Shown here in pieces: positions 17,475-27,274 of a DNA stretch of 64,000 bases. The notes beneath the pieces were generated by a model. That model did not search any database, was not told the origin of the DNA, and saw only the letters and a list, made by a program, of their open reading frames with translations. This stretch comes from an uncultured Halieaceae bacterium (GTDB lineage Bacteria; Pseudomonadota; Gammaproteobacteria; Pseudomonadales; Halieaceae). Each line of letters opens with the position of its first letter. Positions within the stretch are counted from its first letter, which is position 1. A program made the position numbers and the translations under genes. The DNA is taken from positions 248,001 through 312,000 of the forward strand of contig CALJGI010000002.1 in the NCBI GenBank assembly GCA_938074045.1, read 5' to 3'.

Positions 17475-18986
17475 CTAGCCGGCAGCGGTTACCCGCATGA
17501 CCTCCTCCAGACTGGTTTCGCCGGCCATGACCCGACGACGGCCGTCTTCCACGATTCCAGGATAGGATTTTCGCGCGAGCCGTGTCATTTCCTGTTCACT
17601 GGCACCAGCGTGAATCATCTCACGTAATTCATCGTTAACTTCTACCAGCTCGTATATGCCGGTACGCCCACGGTAACCGCTGTGATTACAGTAGTTGCAT
17701 CCTTCGCCGCGCTGCAGCATGGGAACCGGGTCACCCGGCGCCAGTCCCAGCAGTTCGCATTCCGCAGGGCTGGCTTCATACGTGTATTTACACTCTTTAC
17801 ATAGTAGCCTCACCAAGCGCTGGGCCATTACGCCTATCAAACTGGATGACAACAAAAAAGGTTCAATACCCATATCCTGTAGTCGCGTAACCGCGCCAAT
17901 AGCGGTGTTGGTGTGCAGTGTCGACAAAACCAGATGTCCGGTGAGGCTGGCCTGCACAGCAATATCCGCCGTTTCCAGATCCCGGATTTCACCCACCATC
18001 ACAACATCAGGATCCTGCCGCAGGATGGCGCGCAGCCCCCGGGCGAAGGTCATATCAACCTTGGTGTTTACCTGAGTCTGACCCACGCCGGGCAGCATGT
18101 ATTCGATAGGGTCTTCGATGGTCAGAATATTGCGACTAGTCTGATTGATATGGGTCAGCCCCGCGTACAGTGTTGTAGTTTTCCCAGAACCGGTTGGACC
18201 GGTAACCAGAATAATCCCGTGTGGCGTATGCAGAGCGCGTTGATAACCCCCCGCAACCTGCTCGTTCATGCGCAGCTGCTTCAGCTGCAACTGACCAGCT
18301 TCTTTATCCAGCAGACGCAGCACCACTCGCTCACCGTGCGCTGAAGGAATCGTGGAAACACGAATATCAACGGCGTGTCCCGCCAGCTTTACCGAAATTC
18401 TCCCGTCCTGTGGCACCCGTTTCTCTGCAATATCAAGTTTTGCCATCACCTTCAGCCGCGAGACCAGCAGTGGAGCCAACATCCGTTTGGGTGACAATAC
18501 TTCGGTCAATACACCATCGATGCGGTAGCGCACCGTCAATCGGTCTTCAAAGGTTTCAACATGGATGTCCGAAGCTTTATCTCGAACCGCCTGAGACAAG
18601 ATAGCGTTGATCAATCGGATAACCGGTGCATCATCTTCGGTATCCATGAGATCGCCCATCTCGGGTATTTCATCGGCGAGTCGGGTGAGATCAATGTCTG
18701 CCCCCAGGTCTTCGGCGACCTGTACCGCTTCGTTGTTGTCTCGCTGGTAATGGCGCGTCAGACGCTGCTGAAATTCCGGATCGCTAACGAGTTCAAGCTT
18801 GAAGGGGCGTCCAAGAAAACGACGCAACTCGGTAACAGCCCGCAACTCCAGTCCGGATCGATGCACACACAAAATTTCTGCGGATTCTGCTTCGGTTTCA
18901 CAGATGACACCGAATTGCTGGGCGAACGAAAAGGGAACGGCTGTGGTAACCGGAGCTACGACAGCATCAACTAAGTCATCAGCCAT
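17475..18986 (-). CDS. gspE: Type II secretion ATPase GspE
   Basis: A 503-residue cytoplasmic AAA-like ATPase that powers pseudopilus growth. An N-terminal GspL-binding domain is followed by the ATPase core: Walker A GPTGSGKTT at residues 263-271, Asp box, Walker B around DPDVVMVGEIRD, and His box TGHLVLSTLHTN. A zinc-binding tetracysteine region (CKECK ... CNYC) is at about residues 395-440, as in the GspE type. The ATG overlaps the gspD stop by eight bases. Confidence 0.97.
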   Translation of the reverse strand: MADDLVDAVVAPVTTAVPFSFAQQFGVICETEAESAEILCVHRSGLELRAVTELRRFLGRPFKLELVSDPEFQQRLTRHYQRDNNEAVQVAEDLGADIDLTRLADEIPEMGDLMDTEDDAPVIRLINAILSQAVRDKASDIHVETFEDRLTVRYRIDGVLTEVLSPKRMLAPLLVSRLKVMAKLDIAEKRVPQDGRISVKLAGHAVDIRVSTIPSAHGERVVLRLLDKEAGQLQLKQLRMNEQVAGGYQRALHTPHGIILVTGPTGSGKTTTLYAGLTHINQTSRNILTIEDPIEYMLPGVGQTQVNTKVDMTFARGLRAILRQDPDVVMVGEIRDLETADIAVQASLTGHLVLSTLHTNTAIGAVTRLQDMGIEPFLLSSSLIGVMAQRLVRLLCKECKYTYEASPAECELLGLAPGDPVPMLQRGEGCNYCNHSGYRGRTGIYELVEVNDELREMIHAGASEQEMTRLARKSYPGIVEDGRRRVMAGETSLEEVMRVTAAG

Positions 18987-21009
18987 CTTCTGCGGCAGCC
19001 CTGATCCGGGCGCGCTCCTGTTTCATAGCCTTTAATGCTTCGATCTGTTCGTTCCATTCCGGCAGCACCGGTAATTCGTCATCATCCAGGTAGGTGATGC
19101 CGTTGGTCCGTTTCTGCATTTGCTGGTCCCGAATATACCGGTACTTCTCCGCGGTAGCACCCTGCAGATCGACGGAATCCCTCATGATGGAGGGACGCAG
19201 GAACACCAACAAATTTCGCTTGGTAATACTGACAGCTGTGTTGCGAAACAGACGGCCCAGAAAGGGAATATCTCCCAGTAGCGGTACTTTTTGTTCCAGT
19301 TCGCTGACGTCGTCCTCAATCAATCCTCCAAGCACAATGATTTCACCATCACCGGCCAGGACCTTGGTATTTATCGTGCGTTCGTTGGTAATAATATCCG
19401 AGGCGGCAGCGCTCTCGGATACACTGGATATCTGTTGCTCAATATCCAACACCACAGAATCGCCTTCATTGACATGCGGTGTCACATACAGAGATACACC
19501 GACATTTTGCCGCTCAATGGTCTGGAAGGGGTTTGACGGCGAGCTGGAGTTATTCCCGGTGCTGGTATAAGAACCCGTAATAAACGGCACGTTCTGACCC
19601 ACCGTAATAAAAGCTTCGTGATTATCCATCGTAAGCAAGCTGGGTGTGGAAAGAATATTGGCCTCGGAATTGGCCTGCAGAGCATTCAACAGCACGTTGA
19701 AGTTAAGCTCATCACCCAATCTTCCCACGCCAAAGGTAGAACCTGGCACCCCGGCCAACGCCGCAGCAAGTGCTGCCGTATCCTGCGTGGATGCATCATC
19801 ACCCGAGCCATCACCCAGGATGGCATCGGCGACACTCCCGAGTGCTCCACCGCTGGAATCACTTACTGTGCTGACGTTGCTACCGTAGACGCCATTATCT
19901 GTTTCAAACATCCACTGAATACCGAGATCCTGACCATCCTGCACCGTCAGCTCAACGATAATGGCCTCCACCAACACCTGGGCACGGCGAATATCCAGCC
20001 GGGTAATCACACCCTCCAGGGCACGCATTTCGCCGGTGTCTGCGGTAATAATCAGCGCGTTGGTACCCTCGTCTGCCTCGATCGTAGCAACAGCACCTGC
20101 GCGACGGTTGTTATCGCCCTCGCTGTCCAGTTTGTTGATATTCTGCATCACCTTGGTCAATACCGAGGCGAGATCTAGCGCATTGGCATATTCCAGGTAT
20201 ATAACCTTAACGTTGCCGCTCTGCTCCAGGGGCGTGTCGAGGTGCCGGATCATAGTCCGCATCCGTTGCCGTTCCAGCTCATCCCCGTTTATCAGTACAC
20301 TATTCGTCCGACTATCCGCCACCAGAAGCACTTCGGGAGCAGCAGCGCCGCTTTTTGTCGCCTCATCCTTGTTCAGCTTGTCCAGCATACTGACGATATC
20401 TTCAGCCACCGCGTGATCAAGGGGAACTACCTCAGTTGTCTGCACCGCCGAGCGATCCATCTGATCAATGATGCTGCGGATACGGGTAATATTGGCCTCA
20501 ACATCTGAGATGATAATCGCGTTACTGGGGGCATAGGCCGCCATATGCGCCTGCTGGGGAACTAATGGTCGCAGCACGGGAATCAGCTTTGCAGCGCTGA
20601 TGTTGTCGAGCTGAATAACCTGCGTAGTGTATTCATCGGTTGTACCGGCCGCATCTTCTGATACCCGAACAGGCGCTGAGCGCGCATCCTTGCTGGGCCG
20701 TACCCTGATAATGTCACCCGTGCGAATGGCGGTGAATCCATGTACATCCAGAATGGACAAGAACAGGTTGTATAGCTCATCGCTGCTGACAGGCTTGTTC
20801 GATATGACCTTGACCTTCCCCTTGACCTTGGGATCAACGACGATGGTTGTATCGGTCGCTTCTGCGACGAACTTGATGAGTTCCTGAATATCGGTGTCTT
20901 TGAGATTGACCGTCCAGTTCTGCGCCAGAACGGGCGCGGCAAGTGACATCAGCGCAAGCAGTGAAAACACCACTGGCTTACAAGTTCTCAATATGTATTT
21001 TCTGTTCAC
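18979..21009 (-). CDS. gspD: Type II secretion outer-membrane secretin GspD
   Basis: A 676-residue secretin. An N-terminal signal peptide (cleavage after APVLA) is followed by the N0 domain (NWTVNLKDTDIQELIKFV), N1-N3 domains (about 90-380) and the C-terminal secretin barrel with VPLLGDIPFLGRLF near residue 590. The end (LPVLPEWNEQIEALKAM) lacks an obvious pilotin-binding S-domain signature. The initiator is GTG at 21007-21009; AGGGA lies somewhat far upstream. It begins 46 bases after gspC. Confidence 0.96.
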   Translation of the reverse strand: MNRKYILRTCKPVVFSLLALMSLAAPVLAQNWTVNLKDTDIQELIKFVAEATDTTIVVDPKVKGKVKVISNKPVSSDELYNLFLSILDVHGFTAIRTGDIIRVRPSKDARSAPVRVSEDAAGTTDEYTTQVIQLDNISAAKLIPVLRPLVPQQAHMAAYAPSNAIIISDVEANITRIRSIIDQMDRSAVQTTEVVPLDHAVAEDIVSMLDKLNKDEATKSGAAAPEVLLVADSRTNSVLINGDELERQRMRTMIRHLDTPLEQSGNVKVIYLEYANALDLASVLTKVMQNINKLDSEGDNNRRAGAVATIEADEGTNALIITADTGEMRALEGVITRLDIRRAQVLVEAIIVELTVQDGQDLGIQWMFETDNGVYGSNVSTVSDSSGGALGSVADAILGDGSGDDASTQDTAALAAALAGVPGSTFGVGRLGDELNFNVLLNALQANSEANILSTPSLLTMDNHEAFITVGQNVPFITGSYTSTGNNSSSPSNPFQTIERQNVGVSLYVTPHVNEGDSVVLDIEQQISSVSESAAASDIITNERTINTKVLAGDGEIIVLGGLIEDDVSELEQKVPLLGDIPFLGRLFRNTAVSITKRNLLVFLRPSIMRDSVDLQGATAEKYRYIRDQQMQKRTNGITYLDDDELPVLPEWNEQIEALKAMKQERARIRAAAEDG

Positions 21010-21055
21010 TATGAGCAGGTTTCCCTGTGCTGCGGTACCAAAAATGGCGTGTCGT

Positions 21056-21970
21056 TCATTGTACGGCGTCTCCGAGGTTTACCACCAGGCTATGCTCCTC
21101 ACCACCTCTCAGGACGGTGAAACTCGCCTCGCTGGCACTGCGCATCAATCGATATAGCTCCATTGCCTTGGCGGGATCATTCAGTTCGATGCCGTTTACC
21201 TGGGTGACCACGTCGTTGGCCTGAAAACCCAGGGCAGAAAACTGGTCGCGATCCCGTCCGGGGCTGACCCGGTAGCCCTGCATCTGACCACCCTGCCGAA
21301 CAGCAGATATTTTTACGACATCAGCCAGTGATTGCGGATTACTGTAGAGTCGCTCCCGATAGTCATTCGCCATGCTAGCGACGTCCGGCTCGTCCTCTAT
21401 CTCCTCCTCGTTCACCGTGGGCGCTTGCAAAACAGCAACAGTATCCGATTTGTCCTCGAATAGACGCAATAGTTCATATTTACCGGCGTTATCCAGAATA
21501 ACCCGATCGGGAAGAATTCGTGACAAGGTGACGCGACCACCCACGGGCAGCTTTTCGCCCAGGCTGTAAACATCCTGTTTGCCCTGGGATTCAATCATGG
21601 CGCGACCGGCTTCACCTTCATCGGAAGCCAGCACGCCGCGTAACAGCAAATTGAGTCGTGTCTCCTTGGCCCCGCGTTCGATGTCCGTCGGCTCATTGCT
21701 GATGACCACCTGCTGGGTTGCCGCGGCATCTGCCTGCTTGCCAAACAAGTGCCAGGCCCGCATGGCCTCTACATCAACGTTGATTGACCGGGCGGATACC
21801 GACAATCCAACATCATTTACGGGCTCAGTCTGAGCTACTGCCGCGGGACTATCCGGATAGACATGCCAGAGCAAACCACTCAGCGTCCACAACACCCATA
21901 ATCCCAGCACAACACATAGCATCAGACGCAGACGGCGCAAGCCCTCCGCCACATAAGCAATGGGTGGCAT
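21056..21970 (-). CDS. gspC: Type II secretion protein GspC
   Basis: A 304-residue inner-membrane protein, first of the operon. One transmembrane helix (about 13-35) is followed by the homology region that contacts GspD (AWHLFGKQADAAAT, LLLRGVLASDEGEAGRAMIE) and a C-terminal PDZ domain (GYRVSPGRDRDQFSALGFQ, NDVVTQVNGIELNDP). The PDZ type, rather than a coiled-coil, is the common form in proteobacteria. A likely promoter lies 70-100 bases upstream. Gene order gspCDEFGHIJKLMN is complete; the prepilin peptidase GspO/PilD must be elsewhere. Confidence 0.95.
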   Translation of the reverse strand: MPPIAYVAEGLRRLRLMLCVVLGLWVLWTLSGLLWHVYPDSPAAVAQTEPVNDVGLSVSARSINVDVEAMRAWHLFGKQADAAATQQVVISNEPTDIERGAKETRLNLLLRGVLASDEGEAGRAMIESQGKQDVYSLGEKLPVGGRVTLSRILPDRVILDNAGKYELLRLFEDKSDTVAVLQAPTVNEEEIEDEPDVASMANDYRERLYSNPQSLADVVKISAVRQGGQMQGYRVSPGRDRDQFSALGFQANDVVTQVNGIELNDPAKAMELYRLMRSASEASFTVLRGGEEHSLVVNLGDAVQ

Positions 21971-22038
21971 CTGAAATCCGTCAATGGTGGAAACAAGCGA
22001 CAGAGCTATTCTCCATGCGTAACTTCAATTGGGGCAAA

Positions 22039-22067
22039 ATTATAGGTTGCCGGCAGGCAATAAGATA
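22039..22067 (-). promoter_or_regulatory. Candidate promoter with dyad ahead of gspC
   Basis: On the minus strand a perfect -10 hexamer, TATAAT, lies at 22044-22039, about 70 bases ahead of the gspC start. No strong -35 is seen at the expected distance (TATCTT with a 17-base spacer). Directly upstream is a short inverted repeat TTGCC-TGCC-GGCAA, which could be an operator half-site pair. The 149-base gap between oadB and gspC contains no gene. Confidence 0.45.
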
Positions 22068-22119
22068 CCTGGGACCGGTTAAGAAGTGTAAAAAGAACGA
22101 TGGAAAGGATTCGCCCGCT

Positions 22120-23424
22120 TTATCCCCCCACAAGGCTGATCATGACCCCGGCTGCCACGGCAGACCCTATCACTCCGGCGACGTTGGGACCCATGGCGTG
22201 CATGAGCAGATAGTTGTGCGGGTCAGCTTCCAGACCCATCTTATTAGACACTCTTGCAGCCATGGGCACAGCTGATACGCCCGCCGATCCAATCAGCGGA
22301 TTGACCGGCTGCTCGCTGAGACGATTCATGGCCTTGGCCATAAGCACACCAGCCGCGGTACCTATCGCAAAGGCCACGACACCAAGGGCCAGAATGCCAA
22401 GCGTTTTCAGATCGAGAAATTTATCCGCTGACAGTTTCGAGCCAACGGATAAGCCGAGAAAAATCGTAGTGATGTTGATCAACGAATGTTGCGCTGTGTC
22501 ACTGAGTCGATCAACCACCCCACATTCCCGCATCAGATTTCCCAGGCAGAACATACCGAGCAGCGGAGCAGCATCTGGCAGCAACAGGGCAACCAGAATC
22601 AGCAGCGCCAATGGGAACAGTATCTTCTCCACCTGACTGACATGCCGCAGCTGAACCATCTTGATCTTGCGCTCCTCTATCGTGGTCAGCGCGTTGACTA
22701 TGGGCGGCTGAATCATGGGTACCAGGGCCATATAGGAGTATGCGGCCACGGCAATAGCTCCAAGCAGATCAGGGGCCAGAATACTGGAAACGTATATGGC
22801 GGTAGGGCCATCGGCACCACCGATAATACCGATGGCCGCGGCATCGGCAAGGCTGAAATCCATCAGCCCGAGTGTCGTAAACCCCACCGCACCGAGTACC
22901 GTGGCAAAAATGCCGAACTGTGCCGCCGCTCCCAGCAGCAGGGTTTTCGGGTTGGCGATCAAGGGGCCGAAATCCGTCATGGCACCCACCCCCATGAAAA
23001 TAATCAGTGGAGCTACCCCACTGCCAATCGCCACGCTGTAAAACTTGTAAAGCATGCCGTCAGTAAAACCTTTGTCCATTGCGTAATCAACCGCGTGGCG
23101 ATGTGTCTCGGCGCTGGCGGCGGCGAAGGCATCAAGCAGATCCGCGCTGTTTTCCCACGCGGCGACGCCAAGAATACCGGCCAGACCCCTCAGTGTCTCA
23201 GCATCACCGCTGAGCAACGCGGACTCAAACCCGCTGAACGCCAGTCCAGCTCCGGGTATGTTGGCCATGATGCCGCCGAATCCGATCGGCACCAGCAACA
23301 GGGGCTCGAAATTTTTGCGGATCGCGAGGTAGAGCAGCAGCATTCCAATAAGAATCATGAAAGTCTGCCCCCACTGTAACTGGGCCAGACCCGACGAAGA
23401 CCAGAGGCTTAAAAAATTATCCAC
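22120..23424 (-). CDS. oadB: Oxaloacetate decarboxylase beta subunit
   Basis: A 434-residue polytopic membrane subunit of the sodium-translocating decarboxylase. It catalyses decarboxylation of carboxybiotin coupled to Na+ export. The sequence shows about nine hydrophobic segments and the family motifs [21 protein letters not shown] and [17 protein letters not shown]; the Asp in GGADGPT corresponds to the Asp needed for Na+ transport. The initiator is GTG at 23422-23424. It follows oadA by 40 bases; a second beta-like possibility (methylmalonyl-CoA or glutaconyl-CoA decarboxylase) is less likely because of the adjacent oadA carboxyltransferase. Confidence 0.94.
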   Translation of the reverse strand: MDNFLSLWSSSGLAQLQWGQTFMILIGMLLLYLAIRKNFEPLLLVPIGFGGIMANIPGAGLAFSGFESALLSGDAETLRGLAGILGVAAWENSADLLDAFAAASAETHRHAVDYAMDKGFTDGMLYKFYSVAIGSGVAPLIIFMGVGAMTDFGPLIANPKTLLLGAAAQFGIFATVLGAVGFTTLGLMDFSLADAAAIGIIGGADGPTAIYVSSILAPDLLGAIAVAAYSYMALVPMIQPPIVNALTTIEERKIKMVQLRHVSQVEKILFPLALLILVALLLPDAAPLLGMFCLGNLMRECGVVDRLSDTAQHSLINITTIFLGLSVGSKLSADKFLDLKTLGILALGVVAFAIGTAAGVLMAKAMNRLSEQPVNPLIGSAGVSAVPMAARVSNKMGLEADPHNYLLMHAMGPNVAGVIGSAVAAGVMISLVGG

Positions 23425-23464
23425 TAGCCGAAATATCCTGGGTACTGAGCAACTTTACGGCGAA

Positions 23465-25273
23465 TCATGCTGAGGCGATGCTGAGCAGAGGGTCACCCAC
23501 CTTAACTGCATCTCCAGGTTTTACCTGCACCGATTCAACAGTACCCGCATCCGTAGCACGGACTTCGGTTTCCATCTTCATCGCTTCCAGAATGATCAGC
23601 ACATCCCCCTGCTGAACCGCGTCGCCAGCTTTGACTATTACTTTAAAAATATTTCCCGCCAATGGCGCGGGCACCGGGACTCCCCTGGCAAAACCAGTAG
23701 CTGCAGCCGTGGCGACTGCACTGGCAGCGGGGCTGACAGTACTGATTTCTCCACCTTCACTGACTTCGACAACATAGGATTGTCCATCTACCCTGACGGT
23801 ATATACGCTGTCAGCGCCAGTAGTCGGAATCGAAACTTCCTGATTGGGTGCCTCGGCGCCCAACTCCACAGCCTCAGGAACAGGCTCAAAGGCATCAGGA
23901 TTATCTCTGTTTTTCAGGAATTTCAGACCGACCTGTGGGAAGAGCGCGTAGGTAAGAACGTCATCGATTTCGCCCTCCGCCGGGCTCAGCTTGATGTCCA
24001 TTTCCTGCGCCAGCTCTCGAAGCTCGCTCTGCAACGCCTCCAGTTCGGCGTCGATCAGATCCGCCGGGCGACAGGTTACCGCGCTGCCACCCTCCAGCAC
24101 TCGATTCTGCAGCGCTGAGTCCACCGGAGCGGGCGTGGCACCGTACTCTCCCTTCAGTACGCCGGCCGCTTCCTTGGCAATGCTCTTGTATCGCTCGCCG
24201 GTTAACACGTTGAGTACAGCCTGGGTGCCGACGATCTGTGACGTGGGGGTAACCAGTGGGATATAACCAAGATCCTTTCTGACCCGCGGAATCTCCTCCA
24301 ACACTTCGTCCATACGATCACTCGCACCCTGCTCACGGAGCTGATTCTCCATATTGGTTAACATGCCGCCAGGGACCTGAGCCACCAGAATGCGGGCATC
24401 CACACCACGCAGAGAGCCCTCGAAACGGGCATATTTCTTGCGCACCTCTCTAAAATAACCGGCTATTTCCTCGAGCAATCGAATATCGAGCCCAGTATCC
24501 CGACCAGTACCCTCCAGCATGGCGACCACCGACTCAGTGGGAGAATGACCGTAAGTCATCGACATTGACGAAATCGATGTGTCCACATTGTCGATCCCCG
24601 CTTCCACACATTTTAGAATCGTCGAGGTAGATAACCCGGTAGTCGCGTGACATTGCATATGAATAGGTATATTGCAGGCGGCCTTGAGTTGGGACACCAG
24701 TTCAAAACCCTCATAGGGTCGCAGCAGACCCGCCATGTCCTTGATGGCAATAGAATCCGCCCCCATGTCTTCCAGCGCCCTGCCCATGTCCACCCATGTA
24801 TCTATGTTGTGAACCGGACTGACCGTGTAGGAGATGGTGCCCTGTGCGTGCTTACCGATCTCGTTTACGGCCTTCAGCGCTGTTTCCAGGTTACGCGTAT
24901 CGTTCATGGCATCGAACACCCGAAACACATCGACGCCATTCTTGGCAGCCCGCTCTACAAATTTCATCACCACGTCATCGGCGTAGTGCCGATATCCCAA
25001 TATGTTCTGTCCGCGAAAGAGCATTTGCTGGGGCGTGTTGGGCATCGCCTTTTTTAGCTCCCGAATCCGCTCCCAAGGGTCTTCACCCAGATAGCGAATA
25101 CAAGCATCAAAGGTTGCGCCACCCCATGACTCGAGGGACCAGAACCCGACGCCATCAAGCTTCTCTGCAATTGGCAACATGTCGTCGAGGCGCATACGCG
25201 TGGCGAACAAGGATTGGTGTGCGTCGCGCAATACTACGTCAGTAATTCCCAGTGGGGTTGCTGCTTCATTCAT
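23465..25273 (-). CDS. oadA: Oxaloacetate decarboxylase alpha subunit
   Basis: A 602-residue biotin enzyme subunit. The N-terminal carboxyltransferase domain has the HMGL-like opening ([18 protein letters not shown]) with metal-binding residues, a conserved PYC/OAD-associated middle, an Ala/Pro-rich linker and a C-terminal biotinyl domain with biotinylated Lys near residue 566 (EAMKMETEV). It transfers the carboxyl of oxaloacetate to biotin, giving pyruvate. It is the cytoplasmic partner of OadB, held to the membrane by OadG. Confidence 0.96.
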   Translation of the reverse strand: MNEAATPLGITDVVLRDAHQSLFATRMRLDDMLPIAEKLDGVGFWSLESWGGATFDACIRYLGEDPWERIRELKKAMPNTPQQMLFRGQNILGYRHYADDVVMKFVERAAKNGVDVFRVFDAMNDTRNLETALKAVNEIGKHAQGTISYTVSPVHNIDTWVDMGRALEDMGADSIAIKDMAGLLRPYEGFELVSQLKAACNIPIHMQCHATTGLSTSTILKCVEAGIDNVDTSISSMSMTYGHSPTESVVAMLEGTGRDTGLDIRLLEEIAGYFREVRKKYARFEGSLRGVDARILVAQVPGGMLTNMENQLREQGASDRMDEVLEEIPRVRKDLGYIPLVTPTSQIVGTQAVLNVLTGERYKSIAKEAAGVLKGEYGATPAPVDSALQNRVLEGGSAVTCRPADLIDAELEALQSELRELAQEMDIKLSPAEGEIDDVLTYALFPQVGLKFLKNRDNPDAFEPVPEAVELGAEAPNQEVSIPTTGADSVYTVRVDGQSYVVEVSEGGEISTVSPAASAVATAAATGFARGVPVPAPLAGNIFKVIVKAGDAVQQGDVLIILEAMKMETEVRATDAGTVESVQVKPGDAVKVGDPLLSIASA

Positions 25274-25309
25274 ATTCCAATTGACCCTGGACCAAATTCT
25301 GTGAATGCA

Positions 25310-25549
25310 TCAGCGGCGATGCCGTCGATGCTGTTGTATCGCCGCACCGATCACGGCTACCAGCCGACGTTGATCAAGCGCAGGAGCCATAGCTCTGTCG
25401 GGTTCTGGCGCGGCATCAACAAGATCTAGCTTCTCGACCAGCAAGGAAAGCAAGCGGGTAGCGCCCACCAGCAGCACCAGAAATACAAACACTGTCCCCA
25501 TGCCAAAGACCATTAATTCCAGCCCTTGCCCAAATAAATTTTCCTGCAT
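25310..25549 (-). CDS. oadG: Oxaloacetate decarboxylase gamma subunit
   Basis: A 79-residue small subunit with one transmembrane helix at about residues 10-32 (ELMVFGMGTVFVFLVLLVG) and a charged tail with Asp/Glu, Pro and His residues (DQRRL ... RHRR) that in this family binds Zn2+ and joins alpha to beta. It is the first gene of oadGAB, 36 bases upstream of oadA. Short proteins of this type are easily missed; its position makes the identity firm. Confidence 0.93.
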   Translation of the reverse strand: MQENLFGQGLELMVFGMGTVFVFLVLLVGATRLLSLLVEKLDLVDAAPEPDRAMAPALDQRRLVAVIGAAIQQHRRHRR

Positions 25550-25655
25550 ACGGCGATTCCTGAAAAGCGGCCCGAACTCTACCCGCGTACTTACTTTAGA
25601 TCAAGCAGTCCATCACGTCACTGGGTTCCAGAAATAATGCCGGCAACGGCACCCC

Positions 25656-27218
25656 TCAGGCCCTTGTATCCAGCATCATGACTTCAATAAGATGGGGACC
25701 GGTGGTAGTCACAGCTTTACTATACTGCTCGATAAACTGATCAGCTGTTTCTGCCCGGGTGGCGTGTATACCCATACCGCCTGCCAACTGTAAAAAGTCG
25801 AGCTCTGGATTCCCAAGATGCAGCATCTGGGCCGCATTAGGACCCGGAATACCACCCCGCGCACCGGTGCGAGCGAACTCAATTTCAAGTATCGCGTAGC
25901 GCTGGTTGGCAAATATGATGACCGTGACGTCCAACGCCTCACGCGCAATAGTCCACAGACCCTGGACTGTATACATGGCGCTGCCGTCGCCCGACAGGCA
26001 AACCACTTTGCGCTCTGGGCAAGCCACTGCCGCACCAACCGCCGCCGGTATACCCCAACCGATCGCACCACCAGTTTCCATCATCCAGTCATGTCGCCGC
26101 GCTCTCTCCGCAAACGGGTAACACAGAGCACCCGAGGTAACAGCCTCGTCGACCACTATCGCATCGGCAGGCAAGTAATGCGCGAAAGCCGCCGCAACGG
26201 ATTTTTCGCTCAGGGCCCCAGGTATCAATTCCGGCGGTTCACAGGGCAGGGAACGAGGCACCAATTCCGCGGCGCCAGCGGCGGAGACAAGTTTCTCGAG
26301 CGTGTCGTCTATATCGTCCCAGGGGCCAGTCAACCGATGCACCTGACAGTGTTCTTGTGTCAGCACACTACTAATGCCCGGATACGCGAAAAATGACACC
26401 GGCGGTTTACAGCCCAGCAGGATGATGTGTTCGAGATTTTCAAACACTGAAATGGCCTTTTCTGCAAAGTAGGGAATCCGCTCCAGCGGCGGCATTCCTT
26501 CGCCTCCGGCGACACGGGTCATAAAGCCATCGAGCGCAACGCGCACTCCGCAGGACTGAGCCAGGCGATCCATTTGCGCTGCGCGCTCACGGCTGACATG
26601 GACCCCACCGATCAGCACCATGCATTTGGCCCCCAAACTAAGTGCCGCTATCGCCGCTGCCAAATCTTCTTCATCTGCCAGAGCTGGTTCTGGCAACTCC
26701 GGAATGCCGACTGCTCCTGGTGAATCATTTCCCCAGGACGCATCTGCCGGCAGAATAAGTGTCGCAATCTGTCCACGCCGGGCCTGGGCAACTGCCTCAG
26801 CGGTATCCCCGGGTAGCTCAGCGGCAGACTGAGAAGTCCGCACCCATTGCGAAACAGGTCTGGCCAGGCCTTCGATATCCGCCGTAAGAGGAGCATCGTA
26901 CTTGACATGATAGGTGGCGTGATCGCCCACGATATTGACTATGCCGACATTACCCTTGCGTGCGTTATGCAGATTCGCTATGGCATTACCGAGACCAGGG
27001 CCCAGATGCAGCAAGGTCGAAGCGGGTTTTTCCGCCATCCTGGCGTAGCCGTCAGCGGCGCCACTGACCACACCTTCAAAAAGACACAGCACACAGCGCA
27101 TGCCCGGCACTTCATCCAGCGCTGCAACAAAATGCATTTCAGAGGTTCCGGGATTGGTGAAACAGACCTCTACTCCACCGTCCAACAGGGTTTGCACGAG
27201 GCTTTCCGCTCCGTTCAC
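25656..27218 (-). CDS. Thiamine-diphosphate enzyme, acetolactate synthase large-subunit-like
   Basis: A 520-residue ThDP-dependent enzyme. It has the catalytic Glu48 (CLFEGVVSGAADGYARM) and a GDGS(A)-x-N diphosphate/Mg2+ motif from about residue 404. There is no separate small regulatory subunit nearby, so a biosynthetic IlvBN role is doubtful; relatives include benzoylformate decarboxylase-like and unassigned proteobacterial ThDP enzymes. It probably acts on a 2-oxo acid. Start GTG at 27216-27218 with GGAGAGAAG upstream. It lies between the Oad operon and the peptide ABC operon on the same strand. Confidence 0.85.
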   Translation of the reverse strand: MNGAESLVQTLLDGGVEVCFTNPGTSEMHFVAALDEVPGMRCVLCLFEGVVSGAADGYARMAEKPASTLLHLGPGLGNAIANLHNARKGNVGIVNIVGDHATYHVKYDAPLTADIEGLARPVSQWVRTSQSAAELPGDTAEAVAQARRGQIATLILPADASWGNDSPGAVGIPELPEPALADEEDLAAAIAALSLGAKCMVLIGGVHVSRERAAQMDRLAQSCGVRVALDGFMTRVAGGEGMPPLERIPYFAEKAISVFENLEHIILLGCKPPVSFFAYPGISSVLTQEHCQVHRLTGPWDDIDDTLEKLVSAAGAAELVPRSLPCEPPELIPGALSEKSVAAAFAHYLPADAIVVDEAVTSGALCYPFAERARRHDWMMETGGAIGWGIPAAVGAAVACPERKVVCLSGDGSAMYTVQGLWTIAREALDVTVIIFANQRYAILEIEFARTGARGGIPGPNAAQMLHLGNPELDFLQLAGGMGIHATRAETADQFIEQYSKAVTTTGPHLIEVMMLDTRA

Positions 27219-27274
27219 GATCTTCTCTCCATAACTGCTTCAAATCACGCCTGGACAGCGCAGACAGGAGGAGC

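Noticed and set aside
22486-23379. A 297-codon plus-strand open frame opposite oadB.
   Set aside because: It is a low-complexity mirror of a membrane-protein gene (rich in His and Gln) and shows no domain.
26805-26835. A tRNA-like stretch GGTAGCTCAGCGG inside the ThDP enzyme gene.
   Set aside because: It lacks a matching acceptor stem and a T-loop at the right distance, and it lies in a well-supported reading frame.
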